Assembly (NCBI GenBank): GCA_024693285.1
Contig: JAILLE010000014.1
Location: forward strand, 59,014-123,013
DNA length: 64,000 bases
Direction: 5' to 3'
Source of the DNA: Bacteroidales bacterium
GTDB lineage: Bacteria > Bacteroidota > Bacteroidia > Bacteroidales > UBA932
Made by a program: the position numbers and the translations under genes. The notes beneath the pieces were generated by a model, which was not told where the DNA came from, made no database searches, and was given only the letters and a program-made list of their open reading frames with translations. Within the stretch, counting starts at the first letter, position 1; each line of letters begins with the position of its first letter. Positions 16,365-26,093 of the stretch are shown piece after piece.

Positions 16365-18500
16365 ATGAAGCGTTACTTATACTCAATACTTTTCATTTGC
16401 TTCCTTTGCGTAAGTTCCTGGGCATCAGCACCAAGGAAGGGGACTTTCCTGATGTTCCAACCCGACGGCTCGTCTTTTATGGCGAGACTGAAGGGTGATG
16501 AGTTTAGCAAGGTCCTTACCACGGAGGATGGCTGTGCGGTGATCAAATGCGACGACGGCTTCTACCGTCTGGCGACTTTCAAGGCTGACGGCGGCAGGGT
16601 AAGCAGCGGTTTCAAACCGGGAGAGAAAGCTCCTGACTCTATTTTAAGAGATAGCCGTAGAATTCCATGGAACACGCTTAGGGACAAGACCTCCGGGATA
16701 CGAAGGGAACGTAAGGAGTCAATCCGTTTCAAACCAGCGACAAGGGCGGATTCTCCTGTGAAAAAGCATTGCGTTGTCATTCTTGCCCAGTTCCAGGACA
16801 TCAGCTTCATCGGTGGTGAATCCCGACGACAAGATATAGTCGACCTTATCACCAAACCAGGCTCAAAAAGCGTCCTGGACTATTTCAACGACCAGTTCAA
16901 CGGTAGTTATGAATTTAATTTCACCATTGGGCCGATAGTAACTTTGCCGAAGAATCACGACTATTATGGGAAAAATGAGGATGACAAAGCCGGGCAAGAT
17001 ATAAACCCGAGGGAACTTGTAAGGGACGCCTGCCTGCTGTCTGATCCCTTTGTGGATTTCTCTCAGTTTGACGATGATGGCGATGGCATTGTGGACAACG
17101 TTTTCGTGATTGTCGCCGGCAAGAGCGAGGCGGAAGGTGCTGACTCTGACTGCATGTGGCCTCACCAATGGACCGTCCCCAACCTTTCTCTCGACGGGAA
17201 AAGGGTCTATTCATATGCGCTGTCGACAGAGTTGACCGTTCAAAGCCAGAATAGCCACGGGCAACTTGTGTGGGGGCTTTGCTCGATTGGCACGTTCTGT
17301 CACGAGTACAGCCACACTCTTGGACTCGAAGACTATTATGACACAGATGAGGAAGGAAGCGGAGGGGTATCTAATAGTCTTTGGGCTTCTACCGCACTTA
17401 TGGATAGCGGCAATTTCAACGATAATGGAAAGACTCCTCCAGCTTACAACGCCATTGACAGGGAGATTCTGGGAATAGGCAAGCCGGAGAAGATGGCGCT
17501 CGGTAAATATACCTTGGAACCGATCACCGAGAACGGCCGATACCTTATCCTGGAGAACCCCAAAGAAAAAGATGATTTCTTCCTCTTCGAATGCAGGGCA
17601 CAGAAAGGCTGGGACGCATATATCGGCGGGAGCGGTCTGGCGATTTACCATGTGGACATGAGCAAGCACATGGCCGGATGGTCTGACGACGCGGAAAGAG
17701 AGGTGACGGCATTATATCGCTGGGAATCGAATGAAGTCAACTGCAACCCGGATTTCGAGTGCGCTGACATGATGGAGACATCTTCCGACGCCATTGAGGT
17801 CAGGCAGGCCTTCTTCCCGTTCAGGACCATCAATTCATTCTCGGCGTTCTCATCCCCCGCTTTCAAGTTCAACGACGGCACTGAGCCTCCTTTCGCCATA
17901 TCCAACATCACCAGGTCGGGGGACAAAGTCACTTTCGTCGTGTACAACAGCGCTGATATAGTGCCAAAGGCGATAGATCTCAAGGCCGAAGTGTACCAGG
18001 ATGCCGCTATCATGACCTGGGAGTCTGACGTGGCGGGGTTTGACGGAGAAGCCACTGTCACCTGGGGCAAGACTTCCGGGAGCATGAAGACTGAGACCGT
18101 CATGCCTTATGAGAAAGGCAAGTTTGCCCTCACATTGGAAGGGCTCTCCCCCACTACGGCTTACACAGTCAATGTGACATTCACCAGGGGCGGTGTGACT
18201 GGAGAGACCGTCACAGGAGACTTCCTGACTAAGGCGGAACAATCCGGTAGCAAGCCATACATCTATCTTGACTATTTGTCCGGTTACAGGACCGGTGGAC
18301 GGTTCCCCGCAGGTGTCGGTCTCCCGCTCAGGGTATTCAATGCTATCGGCAGGAGAATCAGCTGGAGCTACGATGGAGCGTCTGTCCACACTGACGGCAG
18401 CGGGTACTTCCACCCGGTCAAATCCGGGACTCTAAAGGCTGTGGTCTATAATTCCGACGGTTCGACCGATATACTGGCTAAAGAAATAACTATCCAATGA
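16365..18500 (+). CDS. Secreted M6 family metalloprotease (immune-inhibitor-A-like)
   Basis: A 711-residue protein with a signal peptide (YLYSILFICFLCVSSWASA). The M6 zinc motif is HEYSHTLGLEDYYD (HExxHxxGxxD), near residue 312. Ahead of it DDDGDGIVDNVFVIVAG matches the usual M6 segment and may bind calcium. A fibronectin-type-III-like domain occupies about 540-630, with a C-terminal ~80-residue part that may be a surface or sorting domain. Substrate unknown; an extracellular or periplasmic protease. The ATG at 16365 abuts the upstream terminator's T run, leaving no room for a separate leader, so either leader-poor readthrough translation or an internal signal is used. Overlaps the next gene by 4 bases. 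Confidence 0.85.
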   Translation: MKRYLYSILFICFLCVSSWASAPRKGTFLMFQPDGSSFMARLKGDEFSKVLTTEDGCAVIKCDDGFYRLATFKADGGRVSSGFKPGEKAPDSILRDSRRIPWNTLRDKTSGIRRERKESIRFKPATRADSPVKKHCVVILAQFQDISFIGGESRRQDIVDLITKPGSKSVLDYFNDQFNGSYEFNFTIGPIVTLPKNHDYYGKNEDDKAGQDINPRELVRDACLLSDPFVDFSQFDDDGDGIVDNVFVIVAGKSEAEGADSDCMWPHQWTVPNLSLDGKRVYSYALSTELTVQSQNSHGQLVWGLCSIGTFCHEYSHTLGLEDYYDTDEEGSGGVSNSLWASTALMDSGNFNDNGKTPPAYNAIDREILGIGKPEKMALGKYTLEPITENGRYLILENPKEKDDFFLFECRAQKGWDAYIGGSGLAIYHVDMSKHMAGWSDDAEREVTALYRWESNEVNCNPDFECADMMETSSDAIEVRQAFFPFRTINSFSAFSSPAFKFNDGTEPPFAISNITRSGDKVTFVVYNSADIVPKAIDLKAEVYQDAAIMTWESDVAGFDGEATVTWGKTSGSMKTETVMPYEKGKFALTLEGLSPTTAYTVNVTFTRGGVTGETVTGDFLTKAEQSGSKPYIYLDYLSGYRTGGRFPAGVGLPLRVFNAIGRRISWSYDGASVHTDGSGYFHPVKSGTLKAVVYNSDGSTDILAKEITIQ

Positions 18501-18916
18501 TGAGAACCTGGTTAAGGATATTCCTGATTATCACTTCGTTGCTGAGCCTGGCCTCCTGCAACCGCAATCTTGAGCCGGACAGCTCGTTCATTGCCGGGTC
18601 ACAGGTGCAGTTGAAGGTCGCCGGGAGTGTGATCCACACCTATGATCCCCTAACCTGGCAACTTGGATACAATCCTACAACCAGGGAATTCCAGGTCTCC
18701 GATGACCAGATGAAGAGTTATTACATTGTCAATTGTTCTTCCATCCCATCATCGATCGGCCAGAAAATAGACGCCACTATCACATGGACCACCGCAGGCG
18801 GCACGAAATCCATCAAGGGTCGGTTCGAGGTCGCGAAAGCCGAGAAAGACCGCTATTGGCTTTGGTGCGGGGATAAAAAAATACAGACGGGGGTCACCGT
18901 CTGCATTTTAAGGTAA
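18497..18916 (+). CDS. Small lipoprotein of unknown function
   Basis: A 139-residue lipoprotein: signal sequence LRIFLIITSLLSLASC with a lipobox Cys at about 22, then a small beta-rich domain. I do not recognise the family. It is translationally coupled to the M6 protease (ATGA overlap), which suggests a partner, chaperone or inhibitor for that enzyme (inference only). Its last codons include half of the bidirectional terminator shared with rbfA. Confidence 0.7.
   Translation: MMRTWLRIFLIITSLLSLASCNRNLEPDSSFIAGSQVQLKVAGSVIHTYDPLTWQLGYNPTTREFQVSDDQMKSYYIVNCSSIPSSIGQKIDATITWTTAGGTKSIKGRFEVAKAEKDRYWLWCGDKKIQTGVTVCILR
18872..18909. terminator. Bidirectional terminator between the lipoprotein gene and rbfA
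   Basis: Stem CAGACGG / CCGTCTG (18884-18890 with 18897-18903), 6-base loop. Plus strand is followed by CATTTTAAG (weak tail); the minus strand reads into TATTTTTTTATC, a strong tail for the tyrS-rbfA transcript. Confidence 0.75.
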
Positions 18917-18919
18917 ACT

Positions 18920-19267
18920 CTATTTCTTCAGCAGTTCCTCGATGTGCTCGGCGTAATCGAGCGAGGTGTCAAGATAGAACACTATCTCGGGAACTATCCT
19001 TAGCTGCCTACCGACCTGGCGGCCGAGGGCGCCACGAAGCTCACGCATATTGTCATTCAAAATCTTCATCACCTCCTCCTGCTTCGCTGAGGGGAATATA
19101 CTGACATACGTCTTGGCGACAGAAAGATCAGGGCTGACCCTGACCTCACTCACCGTGACCATGGCTCCTCCGAAGAAGGCCATGCCCTTGCTCCTGATGA
19201 TCTCGGCGAGGTCCTTCTGGATCTCGCGGGCGACCTTGAGCTGTCTGGTTGTGGCCTGTTTCTCCAT
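18920..19267 (-). CDS. rbfA: Ribosome-binding factor A
   Basis: A 115-residue RbfA, which binds the 30S subunit and helps 16S 5'-end maturation, also at low temperature. Seen: TRQLKVAREIQKDLAEII, the VTVSEVRVSPDLSVAKTYVSIFP block, the KH-like fold of normal length, and the LRIVPEIVFYLDTSLDYAEHIEELL ending. It begins 2 bases after the tyrS stop region. Confidence 0.95.
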   Translation of the reverse strand: MEKQATTRQLKVAREIQKDLAEIIRSKGMAFFGGAMVTVSEVRVSPDLSVAKTYVSIFPSAKQEEVMKILNDNMRELRGALGRQVGRQLRIVPEIVFYLDTSLDYAEHIEELLKK

Positions 19268-19269
19268 AA

Positions 19270-20562
19270 CTAGATAATATTGATAATGAAATAGTTCTTC
19301 TTTCCTTTCTGGGCGAGGATATACTTCCCGTCCACAATGTCATTCTCCGATATCTGATACTCGATGTCAGTGACCTTATCCTTGTTGATAGACACTCCGT
19401 TACCGACAGTCATCTTCCTGGCCTCACCCTTGGATGGGAAAACCTGGGTCTTGACAGCGAGGAAATCGAGGATATTGCAAGGCAACTCTGTCCTGGGCAC
19501 ATCGAAGGTGGGAACTCCGGCGAAAACGGCCAAGAAGGTCTTCTCGTCAAGCTTGCGAAGCTCCTCGGAAGTCGAGTTGCCGAACAGCATCTTGGAGGCG
19601 GAGACAGCGTTGTCATATTCATCGGCGCCATGGATCATGGTTGTGATCTCCTTAGCAAGGAGCTGCTGGAGGGTCCTGCGGCCAGGATCCGCCCTATGCT
19701 CAGCAATGGCGGCGTCAATGGTCTCCTTGGGAAGCATAGTGAATATCTTGATGTATCTCTCGGCGTCCTCGTCACTCACATTGAGCCAGAACTGGTAGAA
19801 CTCATAAGGGGAGGTCTTCTCGGGATCGAGCCAGATGTTGCCTTTCTCAGTCTTACCGAACTTGGTGCCGTCAGCCTTCTTCACGAGAGGGCATGTCAAG
19901 GCGAAAGCGTCGGTCTTGCCGAGGATCCTGCGGATCAGCTCGGTTCCGGTGGTGATATTGCCCCACTGATCGCTTCCGCCAAGCTGGAGGCGGCAGCCTT
20001 TATGCTCATACAACCAGAGATAGTCATATCCCTGAAGAAGCTGGTAGCTGAACTCAGTGAAAGACATTCCCTCACGAGACTCGTCGGAAAGACGCTTCTT
20101 CACGGAATCCTTCGCCATCATGTAGTTGACAGTGATGTGCTTACCGATATCGCGGATGAAATTGAGGAAGGAATATCCCTTCATCCAGTCATAGTTGTTG
20201 ACAAGCTCCGCCTTGTTGGGAGCATCGGAATCGAAGTCGAGAATCTTGGAGAGCTGGGCGCGGATACCCTCGATATTGTGAAGGAGGGTCTCCTCATCGA
20301 GAAGCTTGCGCTCCTGGGACTTCATCGAAGGGTCGCCGATCATGCCGGTGGCTCCGCCGATCAAGGCGATAGGCTTATGACCGCACTGCTGGAAATGCCT
20401 CAATATCATTATGCTGACAAGATGGCCGATGTGCAGGGAGTCTGCTGTCGGATCGATTCCGACATAAGCGGCCTGCGGACCTTCCATAAGTTTCTCCTCA
20501 GTCCCGGGCATGATGTCCTGGATCATGCCTCTCCATCTCAGTTCCTCAACGAAATTCTTCAT
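19270..20562 (-). CDS. tyrS: Tyrosyl-tRNA synthetase
   Basis: A 430-residue class I synthetase. The HIGH motif is HIGHLVSIM, the tyrosine pocket is covered by [12 protein letters not shown], and the KMSKS loop is KFGKTEKGN. The C-terminal S4-like RNA-binding domain is present ([12 protein letters not shown]). The ATG at 20562 ([13 protein letters not shown]) gives the normal N-terminus; a longer open frame upstream crosses the tpiA start region and is rejected. Operon with rbfA. Confidence 0.97.
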   Translation of the reverse strand: MKNFVEELRWRGMIQDIMPGTEEKLMEGPQAAYVGIDPTADSLHIGHLVSIMILRHFQQCGHKPIALIGGATGMIGDPSMKSQERKLLDEETLLHNIEGIRAQLSKILDFDSDAPNKAELVNNYDWMKGYSFLNFIRDIGKHITVNYMMAKDSVKKRLSDESREGMSFTEFSYQLLQGYDYLWLYEHKGCRLQLGGSDQWGNITTGTELIRRILGKTDAFALTCPLVKKADGTKFGKTEKGNIWLDPEKTSPYEFYQFWLNVSDEDAERYIKIFTMLPKETIDAAIAEHRADPGRRTLQQLLAKEITTMIHGADEYDNAVSASKMLFGNSTSEELRKLDEKTFLAVFAGVPTFDVPRTELPCNILDFLAVKTQVFPSKGEARKMTVGNGVSINKDKVTDIEYQISENDIVDGKYILAQKGKKNYFIINII

Positions 20563-20613
20563 CGTATGAATATGTTTTCTTATTAAATCTCGCGAATTTA
20601 GGTAAAAATAAGT

Positions 20614-20621
20614 TAAATTTG
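20614..20621 (+). promoter_or_regulatory. Candidate -7 box for tpiA
   Basis: TAAATTTG matches TAnnTTTG, 38 bases before the tpiA ATG. No clear TTTG at -33. Confidence 0.4.
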
Positions 20622-20659
20622 TAGACTGTAAAGAAATTAACAATCTAAAGAATACAGAA

Positions 20660-21415
20660 ATGAGAAAGAAAATCGTCGCCGGAAACTGGAAGATGAACAC
20701 CAATCTCCAGGAAGGTATTGAGCTCGCCAAGGCTGTCGCCGCCAAATCAGTTGAGACCCCCGAGAATGTCGGCCTTATCGTTGCCGCTCCTTTCACACAC
20801 CTCTGCGCTGTCGCTGAGGCAGTTAAGGGCTCCAAGGTCGAGGTTTCAGCCCAGAACTGCGCTGACCACGAGAAGGGCGCCTACACTGGTGAGGTCTCGG
20901 TCGGCATGCTGACTTCTGTCGGTTGCCAGTGGACCATCCTCGGCCACTCCGAGAGAAGGCAGTATTATGGTGAGACCGACGAGAAACTTGTCGAAAAGGT
21001 TAAGCTCGCCCTCGGCGCCGGCCTGGGTGTCATCCTCTGTGTCGGTGAGAACCTCGATGAGAGGGAGGCCGGCAAGCACTTCGAGGTTGTGAAGACCCAG
21101 ATCGAGAACGTGCTGTTCAATTTCACCGCCGAAGATATGGCCAAGATCGTTGTTGCCTACGAGCCCGTCTGGGCCATCGGCACCGGCAAGACCGCTACCG
21201 CTGAGCAGGCTGAGGAGATCCACGCTTGCATCCGCCAGGTCCTTTGCGGAAAGTTCGGCGAGACCGTGGCCGAGGACACCACCATCCTCTACGGTGGAAG
21301 TTGCAAGCCCTCCAATGCCAAGGAGCTCTTCGCACAGAAGGACATCGACGGTGGCCTGATCGGTGGCGCCGCCCTCAAGGCTGACGACTTTATCGCCATC
21401 GCCCAGAGCTACTGA
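20660..21415 (+). CDS. tpiA: Triosephosphate isomerase
   Basis: A 251-residue TIM barrel enzyme interconverting dihydroxyacetone phosphate and glyceraldehyde 3-phosphate. Catalytic Lys is in GNWKMN, His in LGHSERR, Glu in [14 protein letters not shown], and the phosphate loop is [11 protein letters not shown]...[10 protein letters not shown]-rich, strongly biased codons (gcc, aag, ctc) suggest high expression. Divergent from tyrS. Confidence 0.98.
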   Translation: MRKKIVAGNWKMNTNLQEGIELAKAVAAKSVETPENVGLIVAAPFTHLCAVAEAVKGSKVEVSAQNCADHEKGAYTGEVSVGMLTSVGCQWTILGHSERRQYYGETDEKLVEKVKLALGAGLGVILCVGENLDEREAGKHFEVVKTQIENVLFNFTAEDMAKIVVAYEPVWAIGTGKTATAEQAEEIHACIRQVLCGKFGETVAEDTTILYGGSCKPSNAKELFAQKDIDGGLIGGAALKADDFIAIAQSY

Positions 21416-21435
21416 TTTCCCTGTCAGTCACTTAG

Positions 21436-22302
21436 GTGAGAAAAATCTGCTTCGTTGTCAACCCGCTTTCCGGCGGGAAAGACAAGGGATCCATTTTAAA
21501 GGCTATCGCGCGACACAACTTCGCGTATGAGACCGTATTCACCAAACGTCCCGGCCATGCCACCGAGATTGCACGTACGACCGATGCTGACATCGTCGTC
21601 GCGGTAGGTGGGGACGGGACGGTAAGTGAAGTGTCCCAGGGTCTTATCGGTACGGATAAGACTCTGGGTATTATTCCTTGTGGCAGCGGGGACGGATTGG
21701 CGCTTCATCTAGGTATCAGCCGCAGGACTGAGAATGCCCTGCGCACACTTGAGGAAGGCATTACCGCCTCAATGGATTACGGACTCCTTGACGGAAAGCC
21801 CTTCTTCTGCACTACGGGAGTCGGCCTGGACGCGGAGGTTGCCTGGCAGTTTGACAAGGCCGACAGGCGCGGACTCTGGACTTATATTTCCCTTGCATGG
21901 AAAATATGGCGGCATTTCACCCCTGACACCTACACAATTGATATTGACGGCCAGATACTGGTCACACCAGCGGTGTTCGTGACGGTCGGAAACGCCAACC
22001 AGTGGGGTAACCAAGCCAGGATTTGCTCGCTTGCATCGCTCACGGATGGGACTTTGGATATCACTATTGTCAAGCCTTTCCGTACCTGGGAGATTCCAAT
22101 GCTGGCGACCCGCTTGCTGACCGGATTCGCTCATAAGAGCCGACGAACAGTAATGCTGCGAGGAAAGAGAATCACAATCCACCGTTCCTCGACAGGGCCG
22201 GCCCACCACGATGGGGATCCTTGTATGAAAGGAACGGATATTACCGTTGAAGTAGCGCCTGCCGCTTTGCGGGTCATTGTCCCGAAAGGAAGAAAAATCT
22301 GA
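21436..22302 (+). CDS. Diacylglycerol/lipid kinase family protein
   Basis: A 288-residue protein of the DgkB/YegS-like lipid kinase family. The N-terminal VVNPLSGGKDKG and the GGDGTVSEVSQGL loop with IIPCGSGDGLA form the ATP site. The substrate could be diacylglycerol or another lipid, recycling lipid for envelope synthesis. GTG start at 21436, 20 bases after tpiA. The next gene, an LTA-synthase-like transferase, would release diacylglycerol when it transfers phospholipid headgroups, so this pair may form a recycling unit (inference). Confidence 0.85.
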   Translation: MRKICFVVNPLSGGKDKGSILKAIARHNFAYETVFTKRPGHATEIARTTDADIVVAVGGDGTVSEVSQGLIGTDKTLGIIPCGSGDGLALHLGISRRTENALRTLEEGITASMDYGLLDGKPFFCTTGVGLDAEVAWQFDKADRRGLWTYISLAWKIWRHFTPDTYTIDIDGQILVTPAVFVTVGNANQWGNQARICSLASLTDGTLDITIVKPFRTWEIPMLATRLLTGFAHKSRRTVMLRGKRITIHRSSTGPAHHDGDPCMKGTDITVEVAPAALRVIVPKGRKI

Positions 22303-22308
22303 TTGGAG

Positions 22309-24372
22309 ATGAACAAACAAAAAGTCACTGATTGGTTCGCGTTTTTCGCGCCCCGTTTTCTTTGCCTCACATTGATTCTGGGTTTCTTGATCCGGATTGT
22401 CCTGATCCTGCACCCCCTCACAGTTGTAGACTGGGGCTGGGCCGACTGGCTGAAGATATTCGGGCTTGGATTCCTTAACGACCTGGCTTTCACTGCTATA
22501 GCCCTTGTGCCTGCCTTTATTTTCTATACCTTCCTGACGGATGACAAGTACCGCAAGCCATATAAATGGATATTGTGGGGCGGCATGACGCTTCTGACCG
22601 CATATATCCTTTTCTTCAACGACATCACGGACGAATATGGCGGGCCGATGCCCAGGATTGTCAACGCCGTGTTGGCATTCCTATGGATCTGCTTGACAAT
22701 CAAGATGTTCTTTCCGAAGGTTCGGAAAGGTTGGAGGACAGCTGCCATATGGATAATGATGATGCTCTACGCCTGCTGCGCCATCACAATAGCGATCAGC
22801 GAGGTCGTGTTCTGGAGCGAATTCGGCGTGCGGTTCAATTTCATTGCTGTTGATTATCTGGTATATACCAACGAGGTCATCGGCAACATCTTCGAGTCTT
22901 ATCCCATGTTCTGGATAATCCTGGCCATGCTTTTGGTTTCAGGCGGGATTTGCTGGTTAATAACGCGAGGTAAGGATGTCAATCAGAGCGGCATCTCCAG
23001 CTGGAAGCGATGGGGACTGACCCTGGCCGCACTAGTGGTCTCCTGCATGATCAGCTACGGTTGGCTGCATTATGGTTACCGGCATTTCGGCGGGGAGAAT
23101 CTCTTCGCCACCCAGATACAAGAGAACGGATGCTGGGATTTCCTGGAGGCATTCGCGTCCAATGAGTTGGACTACGAGCAGTTCTACGCGATGATCCCGC
23201 GGTCTGAGGCTGAGGCGATGAAGCGACAAATGTGCGGACAAAACGAAGATGGTATCCAGACTGTTAGAGATAGCCTTCCACCCGTAAAAAAGAATGTCGT
23301 ACTGATCACCGTGGAAAGCCTCAGCGCTGATTTCCTGACCCGGTACGGATCGAAAGACGGGATCACTCCATATCTGGACGAGTTGCTGGAAGAGAGCCTT
23401 GTCTTTGATAATCTTTATGCCACAGGCAACCGTACTGTCCGCGGCCTGGAGGCTGTGACCCTTAACATCCCGCCATCATCAGGCGAGAGCCTGGTCAAAC
23501 GCCCGGACAATACCGGCTTGTTCTCGACTGGAAGCGTGTTCCGCCAAAATGGTTATCACACCAGTTTCATCTATGGTGGCGACAGTTATTTCGACAATAT
23601 GGGCGCTTTCTACGGCAACTGCGGCTATGAGATTGTCGACAAGAAGACTTATGACAAGGACGCTATAGTGTTCTCGAATATATGGGGCACTTCCGATGAG
23701 GATTCCTACCGTGAGGCAATTAAGCGATTTGACGCGTCCTGGGCCGCTGGGGAGCCATTTTTCGCCCAGATCATGACCATCTCCAACCACCGCCCGTACA
23801 CCTATCCGGAAGGCCGGATCCAATACGATGGCAATCCGATGAGCCGCCATGCCGCGGTCAAATATACTGACTGGGCCATCGGGCAGTTCATCGCCACCGC
23901 TTCTGAAAAGCCCTGGTTCCCGGAGACTGTCTTCATCATAATGGCTGACCATTGCGCCTCGTCTGCCGGCAAGACTTCCCTGCCGATGGACTGCTACCAT
24001 ATTCCCGCGATCATTTATTCGCCTGGCTTTATAGAGCCACGGTACGTGGACAAGGTTTGCTCACAGATTGACATCATACCCACGTTGCTGTCCTTGCTGC
24101 ACTTCTCGTATGACGCCCCGTTCTACGGAAGGGACGTGCTAGCTGATGATTTCAAGGAGCGGACGTTCATGGCCACATACCAGGATCTGGGGTATTATTC
24201 TGACGGTGTGCTCACAGTGCTCTCCCCCGTCCGTCGCTTCCAGCAATTTGCTGTCACCCAGCGCGATGGTTGGGTTTACGATGAGACTTTGATGGACCAG
24301 CCAAGAGAGGATGTCCTGCAGGAAGCGCAGGCCTTCTATCAGACCGCGAATCTGGCTTTCAAGAAAGAATAG
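22309..24372 (+). CDS. LTA-synthase-like membrane sulfatase-fold phosphotransferase
   Basis: A 687-residue protein: five N-terminal TM segments within residues 1-230, then a sulfatase/alkaline-phosphatase-fold domain. NVVLITVESLSADFL holds the metal-binding Glu; the Thr in ATGNRTVRGLEA is the expected nucleophile; MADHCASS supplies late metal ligands. Gram-negative homologues move phosphoglycerol or phosphoethanolamine onto surface glycans; which one here is unclear. The ATG at 22309 is preferred over a TTG 6 bases earlier. Probably cotranscribed with the lipid kinase; convergent with the ABC ATPase gene, 3 bases away. Confidence 0.85.
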   Translation: MNKQKVTDWFAFFAPRFLCLTLILGFLIRIVLILHPLTVVDWGWADWLKIFGLGFLNDLAFTAIALVPAFIFYTFLTDDKYRKPYKWILWGGMTLLTAYILFFNDITDEYGGPMPRIVNAVLAFLWICLTIKMFFPKVRKGWRTAAIWIMMMLYACCAITIAISEVVFWSEFGVRFNFIAVDYLVYTNEVIGNIFESYPMFWIILAMLLVSGGICWLITRGKDVNQSGISSWKRWGLTLAALVVSCMISYGWLHYGYRHFGGENLFATQIQENGCWDFLEAFASNELDYEQFYAMIPRSEAEAMKRQMCGQNEDGIQTVRDSLPPVKKNVVLITVESLSADFLTRYGSKDGITPYLDELLEESLVFDNLYATGNRTVRGLEAVTLNIPPSSGESLVKRPDNTGLFSTGSVFRQNGYHTSFIYGGDSYFDNMGAFYGNCGYEIVDKKTYDKDAIVFSNIWGTSDEDSYREAIKRFDASWAAGEPFFAQIMTISNHRPYTYPEGRIQYDGNPMSRHAAVKYTDWAIGQFIATASEKPWFPETVFIIMADHCASSAGKTSLPMDCYHIPAIIYSPGFIEPRYVDKVCSQIDIIPTLLSLLHFSYDAPFYGRDVLADDFKERTFMATYQDLGYYSDGVLTVLSPVRRFQQFAVTQRDGWVYDETLMDQPREDVLQEAQAFYQTANLAFKKE

Positions 24373-24375
24373 GTA

Positions 24376-25053
24376 TCACAACGCCAAAACGGTGTCAGAA
24401 TAAATGGCTCCGTCATGGATGTCATGGGTTGAGAATATGACTGTCGAGCCTGTCTCATGGGCTAGGCGCTGAAGGGTCTGGAGGACCATCACCCTGTTCT
24501 CCACATCGAGGAACGCGGTCGGCTCGTCGAGCATTATGACATTAGCCTTCTTGGTCAATGCCGTGGCGATACATGCTTTCTGGAACTCTCCATCGCTGAT
24601 CCTGGATATATCCTTGGCAGACAACGCGTTGAGATCCATCATCTTGATAGCCTCAGCGATATCCGATTCGGATCTCTTGTCCAGCCTTTTGAACGCTCCG
24701 AACTCGGCGAGCATTCCTGTCCTGATAAATTCCTCGACGGTGAAGCCTTTGACTTTGGGAATCCTTGTAGGGACCAAGACCGCTTCTCCTCCTGTCTCAA
24801 ATGAGCCTGAGAGAGGTTTCAACAGTCCGGCCAAGGTCTTCATCAAGGTGGTCTTGCCGCTGCCGTTCCTGCCCCTCAGCATCACGCACTCCCCATCCTC
24901 GAAGCTGAAACTCAGCGGCCCTGCGACTGACGGCGGCAGGGTCGACCTCTGTCTCGCTGCGCTTCGCGCCCTATCCGGGTAAATGCTCGCCAGAGGTCGC
25001 CCTGCCGCATGCCCAGAGGGATAGCCGACGATTATGTCAGTGGCCTTGATCAT
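24376..25053 (-). CDS. FecCD-type ABC importer, ATP-binding protein with palindromic insert
   Basis: A 225-residue nucleotide-binding subunit. Walker A is RGRNGSGKTTL, the signature region is SRISDGEFQKACIA, Walker B is VIMLDEPTAFLD, and the H-loop is STHD. This pairs with the upstream FecCD permease (4-base overlap) to import iron chelates, haem or cobalamin. The signature is ISDGE rather than LSGGQ. Residues about 12-45, between the first two beta strands, are an Arg/Ala/Pro-rich insert encoded by an 18-bp inverted repeat and not expected in the family; the real core is therefore only about 190 residues. Start ATG at 25053; longer open frame upstream lies in the permease gene. Confidence 0.85.
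   Translation of the reverse strand: MIKATDIIVGYPSGHAAGRPLASIYPDRARSAARQRSTLPPSVAGPLSFSFEDGECVMLRGRNGSGKTTLMKTLAGLLKPLSGSFETGGEAVLVPTRIPKVKGFTVEEFIRTGMLAEFGAFKRLDKRSESDIAEAIKMMDLNALSAKDISRISDGEFQKACIATALTKKANVIMLDEPTAFLDVENRVMVLQTLQRLAHETGSTVIFSTHDIHDGAIYSDTVLAL
24933..25008. repeat. Inverted repeat inserted in frame in the ABC ATPase gene
   Basis: Arms 24933-24951 and 24991-25008 pair over 18 bases with one bulged T (GCGGCAGGG.CGACCTCTG against CAGAGGTCGCCCTGCCGC). The loop contains TCTCGCTGCGCTTCGCGC, like the CGCTTCGCT repeats at 7918-7975 and 9551-9575. Confidence 0.8.
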
Positions 25054-25991
25054 TTCAGGAGCAGAATATAAAGGATTATAGGAATGCCGATTATGGCCAT
25101 GGTGCTGCCGACAGGAAGTGGCACCGGGAACACCTGTGAAAAAATATCCGCCACGAGTGACAAACCAGCGCCGACAAGCAGTGTGGCAGGAATAGTCCTT
25201 AGATGGACTGAGGAACCTGTAAGAGCTCTCGAGATGTGCGGGGCGACAATTCCGACGAATCCTATAGGCCCACAGAAAGCCGTGACGGCTCCAGCCATCA
25301 GGCAACTCCCTATCATTGAGATATTTCTGATACGAGAGGGATTCGCTCCGGCAAGTGCGGCATATTCATCACCAAAGAGAGCGACATCAAGGCCGCGATG
25401 GTTTAGCAAAGCCAGAATCAGGCCGGCAAGCATGGCGATGGCGATAATGATTATCCCGTCATATCCGTTGCCCACGAAGCTACCAGCCGACCAGCTGTAG
25501 AACACCTTCAGACTCTCGGCGTTGGCCGAATATTCAAGAATCGAAGTGATCGCGCTGAAGACGAATCCGAGCATCACACCGAAGATCAGCAAGGTTGCTG
25601 CGCTATGGAGCCTGGATGAGACCAGGAGCACCAAAGCTGAAGTGACCAGTGCTCCGACAAAGGCTGCCGAGACTACTGTGAGACCAGATAAAGCGGCGGG
25701 AAGCGATGTCCCTATCAGAAGGGTTGCCACAGCCGCTCCGGTTCCTGCCCCGGCGCTGACGCCCATAATATGAGGGTCAGCCAAAGGATTCCGGAATATG
25801 CCTTGCATCTGGAGTCCGGCAAGAGCGAGCGATGCTCCAGCCAGAATAGCCGTCAGCATCCTCGGCAACCTCAACTTCATGAATATCACATTGTCAGGTA
25901 AACCGAATCCCGTGCCTCCGCAACACAAATCCAGCAAAGCCAGCAGCAAGACCACCAGCGTGAGAATCGTGAGAGAGCGGGAAAACCTCAT
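25050..25991 (-). CDS. FecCD-type ABC transporter permease
   Basis: A 313-residue BtuC/FhuB/FecCD family permease with about nine or ten TM helices. Diagnostic stretches: RLPRMLTAILAGASLALAG, GIFRNPLADPHIMGVSAGAGTGA, and GPIGFVGIVAPHISR, the coupling-helix region that contacts the ATPase. The imported compound (siderophore, haem or cobalamin) cannot be told. No substrate-binding protein gene is next to it; the divergent TonB receptor 102 bases away is a candidate outer-membrane partner. Confidence 0.9.
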   Translation of the reverse strand: MRFSRSLTILTLVVLLLALLDLCCGGTGFGLPDNVIFMKLRLPRMLTAILAGASLALAGLQMQGIFRNPLADPHIMGVSAGAGTGAAVATLLIGTSLPAALSGLTVVSAAFVGALVTSALVLLVSSRLHSAATLLIFGVMLGFVFSAITSILEYSANAESLKVFYSWSAGSFVGNGYDGIIIIAIAMLAGLILALLNHRGLDVALFGDEYAALAGANPSRIRNISMIGSCLMAGAVTAFCGPIGFVGIVAPHISRALTGSSVHLRTIPATLLVGAGLSLVADIFSQVFPVPLPVGSTMAIIGIPIILYILLLK

Positions 25992-26093
25992 TATGATTAG
26001 TTCTATCCGAATATCAAATATAACGATTATCCTTGAGAATGCAACCGGATTGCGAAATCATGATAGTATCTTCGCAACTAGAAAGAAAAAAGA

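Noticed and set aside
19630..20586. Long open frame (318 codons) on the plus strand opposite tyrS
   Set aside because: It is antisense to an unmistakable tyrosyl-tRNA synthetase; its sequence has no recognisable domain and reflects codon bias of the real gene.
20563..20835. 91-codon N-terminal extension of tyrS
   Set aside because: It would run antisense into the tpiA coding region; the ATG at 20562 gives the standard N-terminus.
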